A DNA stretch of 64,000 nucleotides, taken from positions 211,337 through 275,336 of the forward strand of contig JAISJI010000060.1 in NCBI GenBank assembly GCA_031261605.1. Direction: 5' to 3'. This stretch comes from Ignavibacteria bacterium (GTDB lineage: Bacteria > Bacteroidota > Ignavibacteria > Kapaibacteriales > UBA2268). The notes under the pieces were generated by a model. The model saw only the letters and a program-made list of their open reading frames with translations. It ran no database searches and was not told the origin of the DNA. Positions within the stretch are counted from its first letter, which is position 1. The number at the start of each line of letters is the position of its first letter. Positions 18,687-28,375 of this stretch are shown here, piece by piece. Both the position numbers and the translations under genes were made by a program.

Positions 18687-20783
18687 ATGAATTTCATAAA
18701 TCCTATAGTGCTGTTCGGCTTACTCGCCGCTACTATGCCAATTATTCTGCATCTGCTCAATCTGAGGAAACTCAAAACCGTAGAGTTCTCTTCATTACAG
18801 TTCCTCAAAGAAATGCAGAAAAATAAAATCCGCAGAATTAAGTTAAAACAAATTATACTGCTTATTCTGAGGACATTACTCATTGTATCCATTGTGCTTG
18901 CATTCGCCAGACCCGCTATTGATGGAACTATTACAGGTTTTGAGTCCTTTGCTAAGTCCAGCAGCGTCATCCTTATTGACAACTCTTTCTCTATGGATTA
19001 TTCCGATGAAAATGGTAACCGCTTCAATCAAATGAAACGCACCGTAAATGAAATATTGGAAACAATGAAGGAAGGCGACGAAGTTGTAATTATTGAAATG
19101 GCTAATCCTACCGATAGCAAAATTTACGAATTCGCTCGAAATAAAGACCTACTAAAAGATGTATTGGAAAAAATAAAACTCTCGTATCGTCCTGCTGACA
19201 TTGACAAAAGTATGAAACTTGCCGGAAAAATGTTAGACCAAGCATCTAATTTCTCCAAAGATATATTTATCGTTTCCGATGCCCAGCCAAATATCTTTGA
19301 ACAAACTGAAATAGAAAAAATCGACACAGAACATTCCGCTATATACCTTATTCCTATTGGCTATTCCGCCAATTCTAATAGCCGAAATAGTTCGGTTGAT
19401 TCGCTAAATATCATATCGCGTATTTTCCAAATTAACAAATCCGTTGAGGTGGAAGGATATGTCCATAATAATTCTAATAATATAGTGAATGGCACTACGC
19501 TCGCTCTGTCTTTCAATAGAGATAATGTAGCACAGCGTTCATTTGACTTACAGCCAAACCAAATCCGCTCTATTCCAATTGGTGCTATTCCTGCTACTGC
19601 TGGCGTCTTCACCGCGGCTATTGAGTTGGAAAATGATGCCTTTATGGAAGATAATATTCGCTATTTCGGCTTCATTATTCCCGATAAACCAAATATTGCC
19701 CTATTCTCAAATACAAATACAACAACTGATTTCATAAATATTGCTATCTCTGCTACCGGTAAAGATGGATTTGCTAAAGTAAATCATTTCCCTAGCAATC
19801 AAGTTGCAAGTGCAAATCTTTCTCAATTTGACCTCGTGCTACTTGCCAATGGTAACTATTCTTCCTCCGATTTTAATATACTTAAGCAATATGTAAATAA
19901 TGGTGGTAATGCCTTCTTATTCGCAAACACTCAAACCGATGCCAATGTCTTCGCAAATGCAATGCTGGAATTGGGCTTCGGCAATGTGAAAACAAAGGAA
20001 TTTTCTCAATCACAACCTTCGCAGTTCACTACTACCGATAAGATGCACCCGCTATTTGATGGCGTATTCAAAATAGATAATGATGCCCGTGGAGTTGTGG
20101 AATCTCCCAAAATCTATAAAGCAATGCCGGCACTCGCTGGACAAAGTATGATTGAAATGGCTGGTGGAACTTTCCTTGCAGAGAACATTCTCGGCGATGG
20201 AAAGTTGCTATATTGTGCTGTTCCGCCAACTTTGGAGTGGAGTAATTTTCCAATTACCGGCATTTTCCCAACTATAATTATCCGCAGTGTTGCATATTTG
20301 GGCTCTCATCCAGAACTATCTTACAATTTTGAAATTGGCAAAAATACTCAAGTAATGATTCAGAAAAAATATTCCACCGGTGGCAACTTCCGCATTATTG
20401 ACCCAAATGGTAATGAATTTCTTAGACAAGCAGCGATGCTACCAAGTGGTGCGGTATTGGATTTTGATGATATGAATTTGCCCGGTGTATATACCATTTA
20501 CAATTCCAATAATGTAGTTGTTGGCTTGATTTCATTGAACTTACAAGCATCTGAATCCGATTTCACTATATTCACCACCGATGAACTGACAGATAAAATA
20601 AAGGAACGAATTAGTGATAACACGAAAATTACCATAATAGATAAATTGGATGATGTCGCTGATAGCATTGCTCGGACTCGCACCGGAACTGAATTGTGGC
20701 GATTGTTTATCCTACTTGCATTGCTACTTGCAATAGCCGAGATGCTGGTGCAAAAGAATTTCAAAAACGACAATATTGCATAA
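18687..20783 (+). CDS. BatA-like protein with von Willebrand factor A domain
   Basis: The 698-residue protein starts with the BatA/aerotolerance N-terminal module: NPIVLFGLLAATMPIILHLLN, then KTVEFSSLQFLKEM and a second membrane helix with LRTLLIVSIVLAFARPAI (residues about 54-76). A von Willebrand A domain follows with an intact metal site DxSxS at D98-S100-S102 (IDNSFSMDYS). A long periplasmic part and a C-terminal membrane helix (LWRLFILLALLLAIAEML) end it. Related proteins in Bacteroidota sit in moxR-batABCD clusters and help envelope stress resistance. Here neither moxR nor other bat genes are adjacent; thrS and tatA precede it. It converges on another von Willebrand protein gene through a shared hairpin. 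Confidence 0.85.
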   Translation: MNFINPIVLFGLLAATMPIILHLLNLRKLKTVEFSSLQFLKEMQKNKIRRIKLKQIILLILRTLLIVSIVLAFARPAIDGTITGFESFAKSSSVILIDNSFSMDYSDENGNRFNQMKRTVNEILETMKEGDEVVIIEMANPTDSKIYEFARNKDLLKDVLEKIKLSYRPADIDKSMKLAGKMLDQASNFSKDIFIVSDAQPNIFEQTEIEKIDTEHSAIYLIPIGYSANSNSRNSSVDSLNIISRIFQINKSVEVEGYVHNNSNNIVNGTTLALSFNRDNVAQRSFDLQPNQIRSIPIGAIPATAGVFTAAIELENDAFMEDNIRYFGFIIPDKPNIALFSNTNTTTDFINIAISATGKDGFAKVNHFPSNQVASANLSQFDLVLLANGNYSSSDFNILKQYVNNGGNAFLFANTQTDANVFANAMLELGFGNVKTKEFSQSQPSQFTTTDKMHPLFDGVFKIDNDARGVVESPKIYKAMPALAGQSMIEMAGGTFLAENILGDGKLLYCAVPPTLEWSNFPITGIFPTIIIRSVAYLGSHPELSYNFEIGKNTQVMIQKKYSTGGNFRIIDPNGNEFLRQAAMLPSGAVLDFDDMNLPGVYTIYNSNNVVVGLISLNLQASESDFTIFTTDELTDKIKERISDNTKITIIDKLDDVADSIARTRTGTELWRLFILLALLLAIAEMLVQKNFKNDNIA

Positions 20784-20824
20784 AAAAATAAGCGTCCGAA
20801 TAATAAATCGAACACTTATTTTTT
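20782..20824. terminator. Shared hairpin terminator between the two von Willebrand genes
   Basis: AAAAAATAAGCGTCCGA at 20783-20799 pairs with TCGAACACTTATTTTTT at 20808-20824; the two imperfect positions can be G-U wobbles in RNA. It lies between convergent stops at 20783 and 20840. Confidence 0.85.
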
Positions 20825-20839
20825 ATCTATATATATCAA

Positions 20840-22192
20840 TTACTTACTCAATATCACAATCTCTGTTCTGCGATTCAAACTACGACCAAACTCAGAATCA
20901 TTACTTGCAATCGGCTTTCTCTTACCAAATCCAGTCGTCTGTATTCTATTGGGTTTAACTCCCATATTCACCAAATAATTCTTAACAGCATCCGCTCTAC
21001 GCTCTGATAATACGTCATTTAGCTCATTACTACCTACAGAATCCGTATGCCCTTCTATCATTACCGTTATCGCTGGCTTGCTCTGCATAAACTCCGCTAA
21101 AATATTGAGTTCGCTCACAAAAGCAGGCAAATCATACTTGCCCGTCTTAAACAATAAATTCTCTATTATAAGTTTTCGCCCTAACTCTACTATCGGTATG
21201 GTCTTCTTTACAATTGTGCTTCTTGCTTGGTCAAACAAGCCAATCTCAATAGAATCCGGTATAACATCCTTGTTAGAATGGTAAGTTACGAGGAATAGAT
21301 TAGTAATTTGGCGAGTAAAATTCTCTAACACATTGGAAAATGGATATGCTATATCGTAAGTTGTGCCACGCGTATTCTCTGATATTTGTTGATAGTTCTT
21401 TATTTTTTGCGGAACAATAGAAAACACTCGCAAATCTTGCTTGCACAATTTATCTATAATACTTTGCGTTGTTTCTGCTGTTGTGCCATCTCCATGCTCG
21501 CCTTTCTTATGATAATCTGCATCCGTAATCAATATCGCAACTTTATTGGCTTCATCTCTATATTTTATTCTATATGCTGATGCAAGCAGTGCTTCCAAAG
21601 CGTTCTCCTTCTCATCACCACCGCCAAACGCCCTAACTTTATTTATCCAACTCAGAAAAACATCTACATCACCTGTCGGCTGATAAACCTTCTCCACATT
21701 ATCACCAAAAAGGATTAAACCAAGCCGATAATCAATCCCACGACTACGTAAGCCATTGGTAAAACTATTCAAATTCTCTATCACACCATCTATTTGTGGC
21801 TGCATCGAGCCAGTTATATCAATCACAAATACAAAATCCCACGGCAAATTATTTGCTACCGGTATTTTTTCTACTGATGTCGCAGGAAATTCCCTACCGT
21901 TCTCTATTATCGTTAAATGTGAAGGACTTATGCTATCAAGCGGCTCGCCCATCCTATTGTATGCTTCTATTATAAGTTTTATCTCCGGAAATTTAGTAAT
22001 TTCCACACTTTTCACTGTTATATTTATATCCTCTTCATCTACTTGTGTTTTCAATGTCTTAAGCAATTCCTTTTTCTTTTTTGCGTCTTCCTTTGATATA
22101 TTATTATCCTGCGAAAAAGTCGCCACCGGCTGAAGTAGTAATAACGAAAAGAATAGTAGTATTGCACTACTATTAATGATTTTATGCTGCAT
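20840..22192 (-). CDS. Periplasmic OmpA-family protein with von Willebrand A domain
   Basis: The 450-residue protein has a signal peptide (SAILLFFSLLLLQPVATFSQ), a beta-rich segment and a von Willebrand A domain with DITGSM near residue 125 (metal site of the D-x-T-x-S type). It closes with an OmpA-like peptidoglycan-binding domain with VMIEGHTDSVGSNELN and LSERRADAVKNYL (about 370-440). OmpA domains tie such proteins to the cell wall; the von Willebrand domain suggests protein-protein contact. It is the last gene of the minus-strand locus that starts at 28111, 135 nt after the 484-residue barrel gene. A possible parallel is PorE, the OmpA-type peptidoglycan anchor of T9SS, but PorE lacks a von Willebrand domain, so this is only a comparison. 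Confidence 0.82.
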   Translation of the reverse strand: MQHKIINSSAILLFFSLLLLQPVATFSQDNNISKEDAKKKKELLKTLKTQVDEEDINITVKSVEITKFPEIKLIIEAYNRMGEPLDSISPSHLTIIENGREFPATSVEKIPVANNLPWDFVFVIDITGSMQPQIDGVIENLNSFTNGLRSRGIDYRLGLILFGDNVEKVYQPTGDVDVFLSWINKVRAFGGGDEKENALEALLASAYRIKYRDEANKVAILITDADYHKKGEHGDGTTAETTQSIIDKLCKQDLRVFSIVPQKIKNYQQISENTRGTTYDIAYPFSNVLENFTRQITNLFLVTYHSNKDVIPDSIEIGLFDQARSTIVKKTIPIVELGRKLIIENLLFKTGKYDLPAFVSELNILAEFMQSKPAITVMIEGHTDSVGSNELNDVLSERRADAVKNYLVNMGVKPNRIQTTGFGKRKPIASNDSEFGRSLNRRTEIVILSK

Positions 22193-22326
22193 TATATTTT
22201 TTATTCTTTTAATTAATGATTTTTGTTGATTTTTAATATGTTATTGCATTATATACATTAACATAATCCCTACTACAATCCAATAATATGGAATAATAGT
22301 AGGGACTATCCGTATGTATTTGAATA

Positions 22327-23781
22327 TTATATAGTTATTCTGATTACTGGGGAGAACATAAAGAAGTTCTTTAACTCGTATGGACGTGCATCACGTAGCA
22401 CTGTTGAATATTTCATCTCAAGTAGCAACCAATTTCCAAGTATTGGAACCCAAACATTACCTAATAAAGTTTGATTGGCTATTTGCACGCTCGCTCCGAA
22501 GGGCCAAGTTGCCTGATTTCTATATTCCAATCTTATATACAGCCAATCCATAAAGTCGTGTGGCTTGTAGGTCTTCAGACCATTGATACCATCAACGGCT
22601 AACATATTGTTGTATATATCGCCACCTATATTTGCCAATGCTACTTCGCGTGTCTCTACATAGCATAAACCTAAATCACCCCGTATGTAATTTTCCGGTT
22701 TGCGACTATCTAACCACCAATTATAGAATACCGATACCTTTCCCGATGAGTGCATCATCGGCATTACGTGCGTAATTGTAATATTGCCATCTTCGGTATA
22801 AACCTCTCTCGTTTCGTCTAAAGTATAAATATCTTCTAATGATATTTTTCCCCATTTGCTCGGGTCTATTGACTTATCATTTGGCGACTGAATTGGTATC
22901 CTTGCGTGGAAACTTAATCCTATTTGAGGCATTATCGGTAAATGAAAATTCAAACCCATTATCAAATCGCCACTTTGAGAACCATTTAGTGTCCTATCTG
23001 GCAACCACGAAAATATAGTTCCATCCGAACTAATGCCTGATGTAATTCTATAACCACCTCCAAAATAGAAGTTTATCAAATATGGTATTGCGCGGCTCGT
23101 TCCAACGTCCTTATTTATATACAATGGACGTTGCAATTCTATTCCGGCTTGACCTGATGACCAGAATTGATAACCTGCCTCATCATTTCCAAAGATTGAA
23201 CGCAACCAAAAGCCCGTCTCTCCTATTTTCAAATCTTGTTCAAAAAGTGATAGTGAGATTGCATGGGTCACATCCGTCGGCTGATAATAATTGATTATTG
23301 CATCAGCTTGGTATGATGATACTGGCGCCTCTGGCGGTATATCTTTATAGCAGTAAGTCCTGCCATAACCCGTACCAGAGTAGGAATACTCGCCTGACAA
23401 TTCCTTTGAAAGCAAGCTCGTAAAGTATGTTGATACTTGGTATGGAGACATCGCCGATACTCCACAAGATACCAATAGTATTTGGTAATAACCATAATCG
23501 GTATCAAAACCACCGGGGGCTGCAAGCACTTCTATATTGCCCTGGTCCAATGAATCAGCAGAATATCCAGCATTCCTAAATGCTTGATATATATGGATTT
23601 GTAACGACGGCTCGCATACCTTCCAACGTGGAAAATATCTTACTATTTCATTATCTAAAGTATTTAGGGCACGTATCATTCCTTCCTCTTCAGGAGAAAG
23701 GTCTATTTGTGCGGTTGCTATATTTCCAACCATAATGAAAGTAAATGCCGCTATAATTATAAGATGTATTATTTTTTTCAT
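22327..23781 (-). CDS. Predicted outer-membrane beta-barrel protein, unknown family
   Basis: The 484-residue protein begins with a signal peptide (MKKIIHLIIIAAFTFIMVGN...ATAQ). The N-terminal third (about 25-180) is soluble in character and contains CEPSLQIHIYQAFRNAGYSAD and an odd Tyr/Ser-rich piece (YSYSGTGYGRTYCYKD). From about residue 180 the sequence alternates polar and hydrophobic residues in strands (GLNFHLPIMPQIGLSFHARI, WLYIRLEYRNQ, WLLLEMKYSTV) and ends FMFSPVIRITI, as expected for an outer-membrane barrel. I do not recognise a named family. It sits 43 nt after the 606-residue barrel gene and resembles it in layout, so the pair may be paralogues or partners. Confidence 0.7.
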   Translation of the reverse strand: MKKIIHLIIIAAFTFIMVGNIATAQIDLSPEEEGMIRALNTLDNEIVRYFPRWKVCEPSLQIHIYQAFRNAGYSADSLDQGNIEVLAAPGGFDTDYGYYQILLVSCGVSAMSPYQVSTYFTSLLSKELSGEYSYSGTGYGRTYCYKDIPPEAPVSSYQADAIINYYQPTDVTHAISLSLFEQDLKIGETGFWLRSIFGNDEAGYQFWSSGQAGIELQRPLYINKDVGTSRAIPYLINFYFGGGYRITSGISSDGTIFSWLPDRTLNGSQSGDLIMGLNFHLPIMPQIGLSFHARIPIQSPNDKSIDPSKWGKISLEDIYTLDETREVYTEDGNITITHVMPMMHSSGKVSVFYNWWLDSRKPENYIRGDLGLCYVETREVALANIGGDIYNNMLAVDGINGLKTYKPHDFMDWLYIRLEYRNQATWPFGASVQIANQTLLGNVWVPILGNWLLLEMKYSTVLRDARPYELKNFFMFSPVIRITI

Positions 23782-23824
23782 TTTTTTTGCTTTTTATTTT
23801 GTTACTCTATTGGTTAATGTGGAA

Positions 23825-25645
23825 TTAGAAATTATATATTAATCTGATACTTGGAATAAAAACACTTTTGTTCTCCCAAGGATGCAAATCGTTCTTAAAT
23901 GCTGCTACATATCCTTTTGCATCTACGCGCGCAAACAATGTATTCGTAAGTATTGGTATTTGCAACCAAGCATCTGCGTATAGTGACTCGTCAAAATATT
24001 GTAATGATGCTCCAAATGGAGTGGAGGCATCTACCGACATAAACTCTGCTCGTAAAGAAATTCCGCCAACTGTCTCGTCTTCTGCTTGCTTATATTTTAT
24101 TACCATCTCTTCAAATTCATTCAACTCTTCATAATCATGCCATAATTCTGTGCCATATACCGAAGCGCCTATTCCAAAACGCAATTGGTAACTCTCATCT
24201 ATTGAAAAACCAAAGGTATAATGCGCCTGTGCTGTATAGCGAACTATATAGTCATTAAATAATAAGTCATCTGGATTATAAGCAAAGTCGTTTAATTCAT
24301 AATACTTATCCCTATCTTTGTAAGACGCCTCGTGTGCATCGCCAAATACATAAGAACCGCTTATGCTAAACACGCCACTCTGTGGTATTACCTTTATTGG
24401 AAAATCCAACGCTGCCGACAAACCAACTCCAGCATAAGTGAAACGCCTATCTACGCTAAACAAATCCTTCGTAAGTGATGACCAGCCATTAGTCGGCAAT
24501 ACAAGTCCAAGTTTTACATTGTCCCAAATTGCCCGAAGCATCATTCGTTCACTATAAAAACTCGGATAATTTATCTCGTCCAATCCAAACTTTACCTCTA
24601 CCCCATAACTTGGAAGATTTGCATTTGCAAAGCCATACGGTTCAAGAGTAACAATTCCATTTTCGTCTTCTGTCTCATAATACTCAATATTATAGCGCCT
24701 ATAACTTATCAAATCCGGACTAACAATGATTTCATTTTGCTTTATATAATCTATTGGTTGTCCATCGCTTACACGCAAAAATTTCTGAACATCCTGCCCA
24801 GTTATGTCATTTTCATTGGATAATAGCGATTTTGACTTGCCGTATGTATTGAAAAAAGTAAGCTCGGTACCTATACCTCTTACCTCTGCGGTTATTGGAA
24901 CGAAGTTACCCTGCCTATATTCATTCACCAACTTCTCATATAACGTGCTTTCATCAGGCATTACAAAATTCATAAGTTCCGGATTTGTAAGAACATCTCG
25001 CTCATTTGCAAGAGAATTTCCTAATACACTATTATAGTAATTGATAAGTGCAAAATTCTCCTCCATCGTCTCTTTACTAAGATTCTCTTGGTCGGTATAA
25101 AGCACCAATGCTATAATTTGGGGAACTTCATTAGGAGAGGTCGGCTGGGTTGTTATGATAAACATATCGTTGATATCTGTCTTATCAACATTAGTACCCC
25201 TCGGAAAAGCGATATTAAATGCTTTCTCTATTTCTTCGCCTGTTGGACTCATCCAAGCGTATTGAGGGTCATTATAAAACAAGTCCTCTACTTCACTTAT
25301 CCTTCTCCCGTGCATATTATCCTTCATCACATCAACAAGTGAATCTATGCGGGCTGAAGTGCTACCTTGTTGCTCCGATGGAGTTGTAGGGGAAAGCACT
25401 TGTTGTCCTATACCAAGTTTCTCCTTTATAACTCCCTTTAAACTTTTAACTTCCTTATCGCTCAATTTGTAATAAGAAACAGAAGAAAACCTAACATTGC
25501 TAAATTTGCTGGTTAATGATTCTATTTTATTTTGAAAGGAAATTGAACCTTGTGCTTCTTGTGCTTTTGTTGCAGAGGGCGACAAACCCACAAACAAAAA
25601 TGCAACGAAAGCATAAATAACTAATTTGGTTTTTTTGATTAACAT
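23825..25645 (-). CDS. Large predicted outer-membrane beta-barrel protein, unknown family
   Basis: The 606-residue protein has a signal peptide (TKLVIYAFVAFLFVGLSPSATKAQ), an N-terminal soluble part of about 300 residues with Asp/Glu-rich helices, and a C-terminal part rich in beta strands (VKLGLVLPTNGW, YAGVGLSAALDFPIKV, AQAHYTFGFSIDES, YQLRFGIGASVYG). It ends SIRLIYNF, the terminal Phe typical of barrels inserted by BamA. I cannot name the family. It follows the 785-residue membrane-anchored gene by 108 nt and precedes the smaller barrel by 43 nt, all on the same strand. A shared role in envelope assembly or secretion is inferred from context only. Confidence 0.7.
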   Translation of the reverse strand: MLIKKTKLVIYAFVAFLFVGLSPSATKAQEAQGSISFQNKIESLTSKFSNVRFSSVSYYKLSDKEVKSLKGVIKEKLGIGQQVLSPTTPSEQQGSTSARIDSLVDVMKDNMHGRRISEVEDLFYNDPQYAWMSPTGEEIEKAFNIAFPRGTNVDKTDINDMFIITTQPTSPNEVPQIIALVLYTDQENLSKETMEENFALINYYNSVLGNSLANERDVLTNPELMNFVMPDESTLYEKLVNEYRQGNFVPITAEVRGIGTELTFFNTYGKSKSLLSNENDITGQDVQKFLRVSDGQPIDYIKQNEIIVSPDLISYRRYNIEYYETEDENGIVTLEPYGFANANLPSYGVEVKFGLDEINYPSFYSERMMLRAIWDNVKLGLVLPTNGWSSLTKDLFSVDRRFTYAGVGLSAALDFPIKVIPQSGVFSISGSYVFGDAHEASYKDRDKYYELNDFAYNPDDLLFNDYIVRYTAQAHYTFGFSIDESYQLRFGIGASVYGTELWHDYEELNEFEEMVIKYKQAEDETVGGISLRAEFMSVDASTPFGASLQYFDESLYADAWLQIPILTNTLFARVDAKGYVAAFKNDLHPWENKSVFIPSIRLIYNF

Positions 25646-25753
25646 ATATATATGTCCCTTTTTAATATTATTCGTTTTTTATTAATGCCTACAATTATTT
25701 GCATTAACATCTCTTAACCTACAGCATCTCGCCATAGGTTAAGAATATATTTT

Positions 25754-28111
25754 TTATTTTTTGACCGGTGCTTTTGCAGGGGCTTTTGCTGGCGCCTTTG
25801 GGGTTGTTGGCTTAGCCGTAGTTCCACTACGTGTAGGAGTTGTCTTTGTGCCTGTGCTTGGCGTATAAGATATTCCTACACTTATCGTCTCTGATACACT
25901 CGAGGTCTTGCCATTACTTGGATGACGTGCATCCACCGATATTGGTATCTCTACACTTCCTTGTATTGTTTTATCTGCTTTTGAATTCGGTGCTTTCACC
26001 AATTCAAAAGTCACTCTGTATTTATTTGAACCCGGCTCGCCATCTTCTTCTATCGATTGGGATGACACTGTATAGCCCTGTATTTCTGTCTTTGCATTGC
26101 CTGCCTGTGGCTTACTTAAAGCAACAGGCGTCTTACTACCCGACTTCGGCGGAACTATCTCTATACCTGATGCAGTCACCGTAAATTTATTTGCACTTCC
26201 ACTATATCTCTCGCCCATTAAACCATCACCGTAAATACCCGGCTTCGACAATTTAATCTCATTATTGGAAGTAAATAATGTGAATGACTTATTAGTTGCT
26301 TGTTGTATCCAAACTACATTTATTTCACAATTATTATACTCTGCATTCAAAGTAACGCCATCACCTTGCGTTATATTATAGCCGTTGATTTCCTTCCTGC
26401 TGCCACCATCAAAAGTCACTATCGTTTTGAATTGGCTGGCTGGTATATCATTCCCCGATTTAGGAATAAAACTTCTAATTATATTTCTACCGTAGGACAA
26501 TGCGTTACCTAAATAACTTGTCGCACCTTTATCGTCCAAAAGACCCGCAGTATATACTTGCAAACTATCTTCTATATCCACTGTCTTGCTACTTATCTGA
26601 TGTTCCAATCTCATTTTATACTTGCCTTCCGGAAGTTCTCTGTCTACTGTGCCTATCAATCTATATTTTGCATTTGGGGTTAGACCTTGGTCAATCGGCT
26701 CAAAAGTAATATTAGCCATTGTTGCACCGCCTTCATTCACTATTCGTCCGCTAATACGATTGCCACCACCTGTCTTATAAGGTCCTGCCTCTATCTCAAA
26801 TACATGCTTCGCATTTGTAAAGCATCTATTATCGGTAAGAACTGATACGTATGGTTGTGCGGTGCTTGGCTTAGCGGTCTGAACTCTAACATTTATATCA
26901 AAGTTACTTCTATTCTGGTCGAAGTTCACTGACTGACCCGGTGTTACAAGTTTCGCTACATATTCATACAAACGTATCTTTCCAATCAAATCCGCTGCAT
27001 CGTTACTCGTCTCTGCCTTCTGCTTAGCATCTGCTATCGCCACATTGAATTGCTCCATTTTATTTACAAACTCCGGTCCCCTCGTATTAACCAATTCGTC
27101 AAGCGATGGAACTTTATCCAATTCTTGATGTCTGCGTTTCAATTCCGATGCAACTTTCTTCAAATCCTTCACTGTTAATTGCACTGTGCCTATGTTCACT
27201 TTCGTGTTTTCATCTGATGATGCACGCTGCCCCTCACTTAGAACAGATACACCAAGTATTCTATTCGTCCGTGATGCAAAGCGAAGTTTATATATACCCG
27301 GCTTATTTCTATCTGGTGGCTCAAAATTAACAACAAAGGAACGCTTAGTTGCATTACGTGATGTCTGTGCCGACTCCCGTGTCTTCTGGTCTGAATAGAA
27401 GAACACTGAGTCCTCCATTCCTCTCGGGGCTGTTCCAATACCGGTGCGCATCAACTGCTTATAAACCGGAGCAAAGTCCAAAGTAGTGGATAACGAGTTG
27501 TTATCTATCTTTGAATAGGAGGCATCTTTATCAAAAGACAACCTATACGCTCCTACGAAAGTCCACGGCTCTCCATTCGGTCCATTGAATACCTGACCGG
27601 CTGTGAAAGTCATAAAGTCAATGTTATTAGAACGAATATAATCATCCGGTTGGAACGCCGGTATACTATCTATATTCTGTGCAGGAGAAAAGAATATCTC
27701 ATATTCCAAATCCTCTACATTGGCTAACGAAAGCATATTGGCTACTCGCTCATCATACTCTTTCGAGGACTCGCCTTCTTTGCGCTTTATCGCAAGTGTT
27801 ACATCCGTTACACCTACATCTATCTGATACTGGCGCCACGTCTTCAACTCATTGCCAAAGATTTCCTTTACTGCTGCCATATCTGATTCTGCCGGCAACG
27901 TTATCTCATCTTGCGGCTTGGTATTTATGCCTTCAGAACCTGAACCCGAATATAATTGCGAAAGAATACTTTCCACTATCTTCATCGTCTCGTTGTTCTG
28001 ACGGTTCAAATGCTCTTCCGCCTCATCTCGCTCCACGATGATGATTAGAAGCTCTACTACAATAGCAAGGTATAGCACAAAATAGACCTTGGCTTGACTG
28101 CCTTTGCCCAT
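25754..28111 (-). CDS. Membrane-anchored periplasmic Ig-like protein, GldM/PorM-like layout
   Basis: The 785-residue protein has one N-terminal membrane helix (about residues 9-28, VYFVLYLAIVVELLIIIV) with a Glu inside it, then a helical stalk and a long chain of beta-rich, Ig-like modules. The modules contain RPGIY/GIYKLRF-type strands (NKPGIYKLRFASRTNRI, KPGIYGDGL). The tail is low-complexity Pro/Ala/Lys (PKAPAKAPAKAPVKK). GldM/PorM of the T9SS motor has the same topology: short cytoplasmic end, one helix and stacked periplasmic domains. That protein is shorter and normally follows gldL, which is absent here. So the relation is by shape, not proven homology. It leads the four-gene minus-strand locus and has a strong GGAGG ribosome-binding site and a TTTG-N19-TATATTG promoter at 28242-28271. 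Confidence 0.72.
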   Translation of the reverse strand: MGKGSQAKVYFVLYLAIVVELLIIIVERDEAEEHLNRQNNETMKIVESILSQLYSGSGSEGINTKPQDEITLPAESDMAAVKEIFGNELKTWRQYQIDVGVTDVTLAIKRKEGESSKEYDERVANMLSLANVEDLEYEIFFSPAQNIDSIPAFQPDDYIRSNNIDFMTFTAGQVFNGPNGEPWTFVGAYRLSFDKDASYSKIDNNSLSTTLDFAPVYKQLMRTGIGTAPRGMEDSVFFYSDQKTRESAQTSRNATKRSFVVNFEPPDRNKPGIYKLRFASRTNRILGVSVLSEGQRASSDENTKVNIGTVQLTVKDLKKVASELKRRHQELDKVPSLDELVNTRGPEFVNKMEQFNVAIADAKQKAETSNDAADLIGKIRLYEYVAKLVTPGQSVNFDQNRSNFDINVRVQTAKPSTAQPYVSVLTDNRCFTNAKHVFEIEAGPYKTGGGNRISGRIVNEGGATMANITFEPIDQGLTPNAKYRLIGTVDRELPEGKYKMRLEHQISSKTVDIEDSLQVYTAGLLDDKGATSYLGNALSYGRNIIRSFIPKSGNDIPASQFKTIVTFDGGSRKEINGYNITQGDGVTLNAEYNNCEINVVWIQQATNKSFTLFTSNNEIKLSKPGIYGDGLMGERYSGSANKFTVTASGIEIVPPKSGSKTPVALSKPQAGNAKTEIQGYTVSSQSIEEDGEPGSNKYRVTFELVKAPNSKADKTIQGSVEIPISVDARHPSNGKTSSVSETISVGISYTPSTGTKTTPTRSGTTAKPTTPKAPAKAPAKAPVKK

Positions 28112-28241
28112 ATTTTTTCCTCCAACGACTACTAGCCGTTTCCTTTATTTGATTATTAATTTAGTTCGTCTGTAAATTTGTTCGCACCACTAAATACTAT
28201 TTTAGAATAATTTAATCGGCAGCAATACTAATTTAGAAATT

Positions 28242-28271
28242 CAATATATCGTTTTTTTTCTAAATATCAAA
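28242..28271 (-). promoter_or_regulatory. TTTG-N19-TATATTG promoter of the envelope locus
   Basis: On the minus strand TTTG (28271-28268) is followed after exactly 19 nt by TATATTG (28248-28242), the Bacteroidota -33/-7 arrangement. The identical spacing is found at 57916-57946. Transcription would start near 28236, leaving a leader of about 125 nt before the ATG at 28111. Confidence 0.7.
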
Positions 28272-28375
28272 ACAAATGCAATACTTTTTATCCCATTTTT
28301 TCATTTTGTGCAAAAATATTCTCTATTTTACATATTTTTTGCACTACACAATACCTATATCTCAATATAAAATAC

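Noticed and set aside
27679..28041. Plus-strand open frame opposite the 785-residue membrane-anchored gene
   Set aside because: Leu/His/Ser-rich with no ribosome site, and the minus-strand gene is supported by a promoter, a GGAGG site and a proper membrane anchor.
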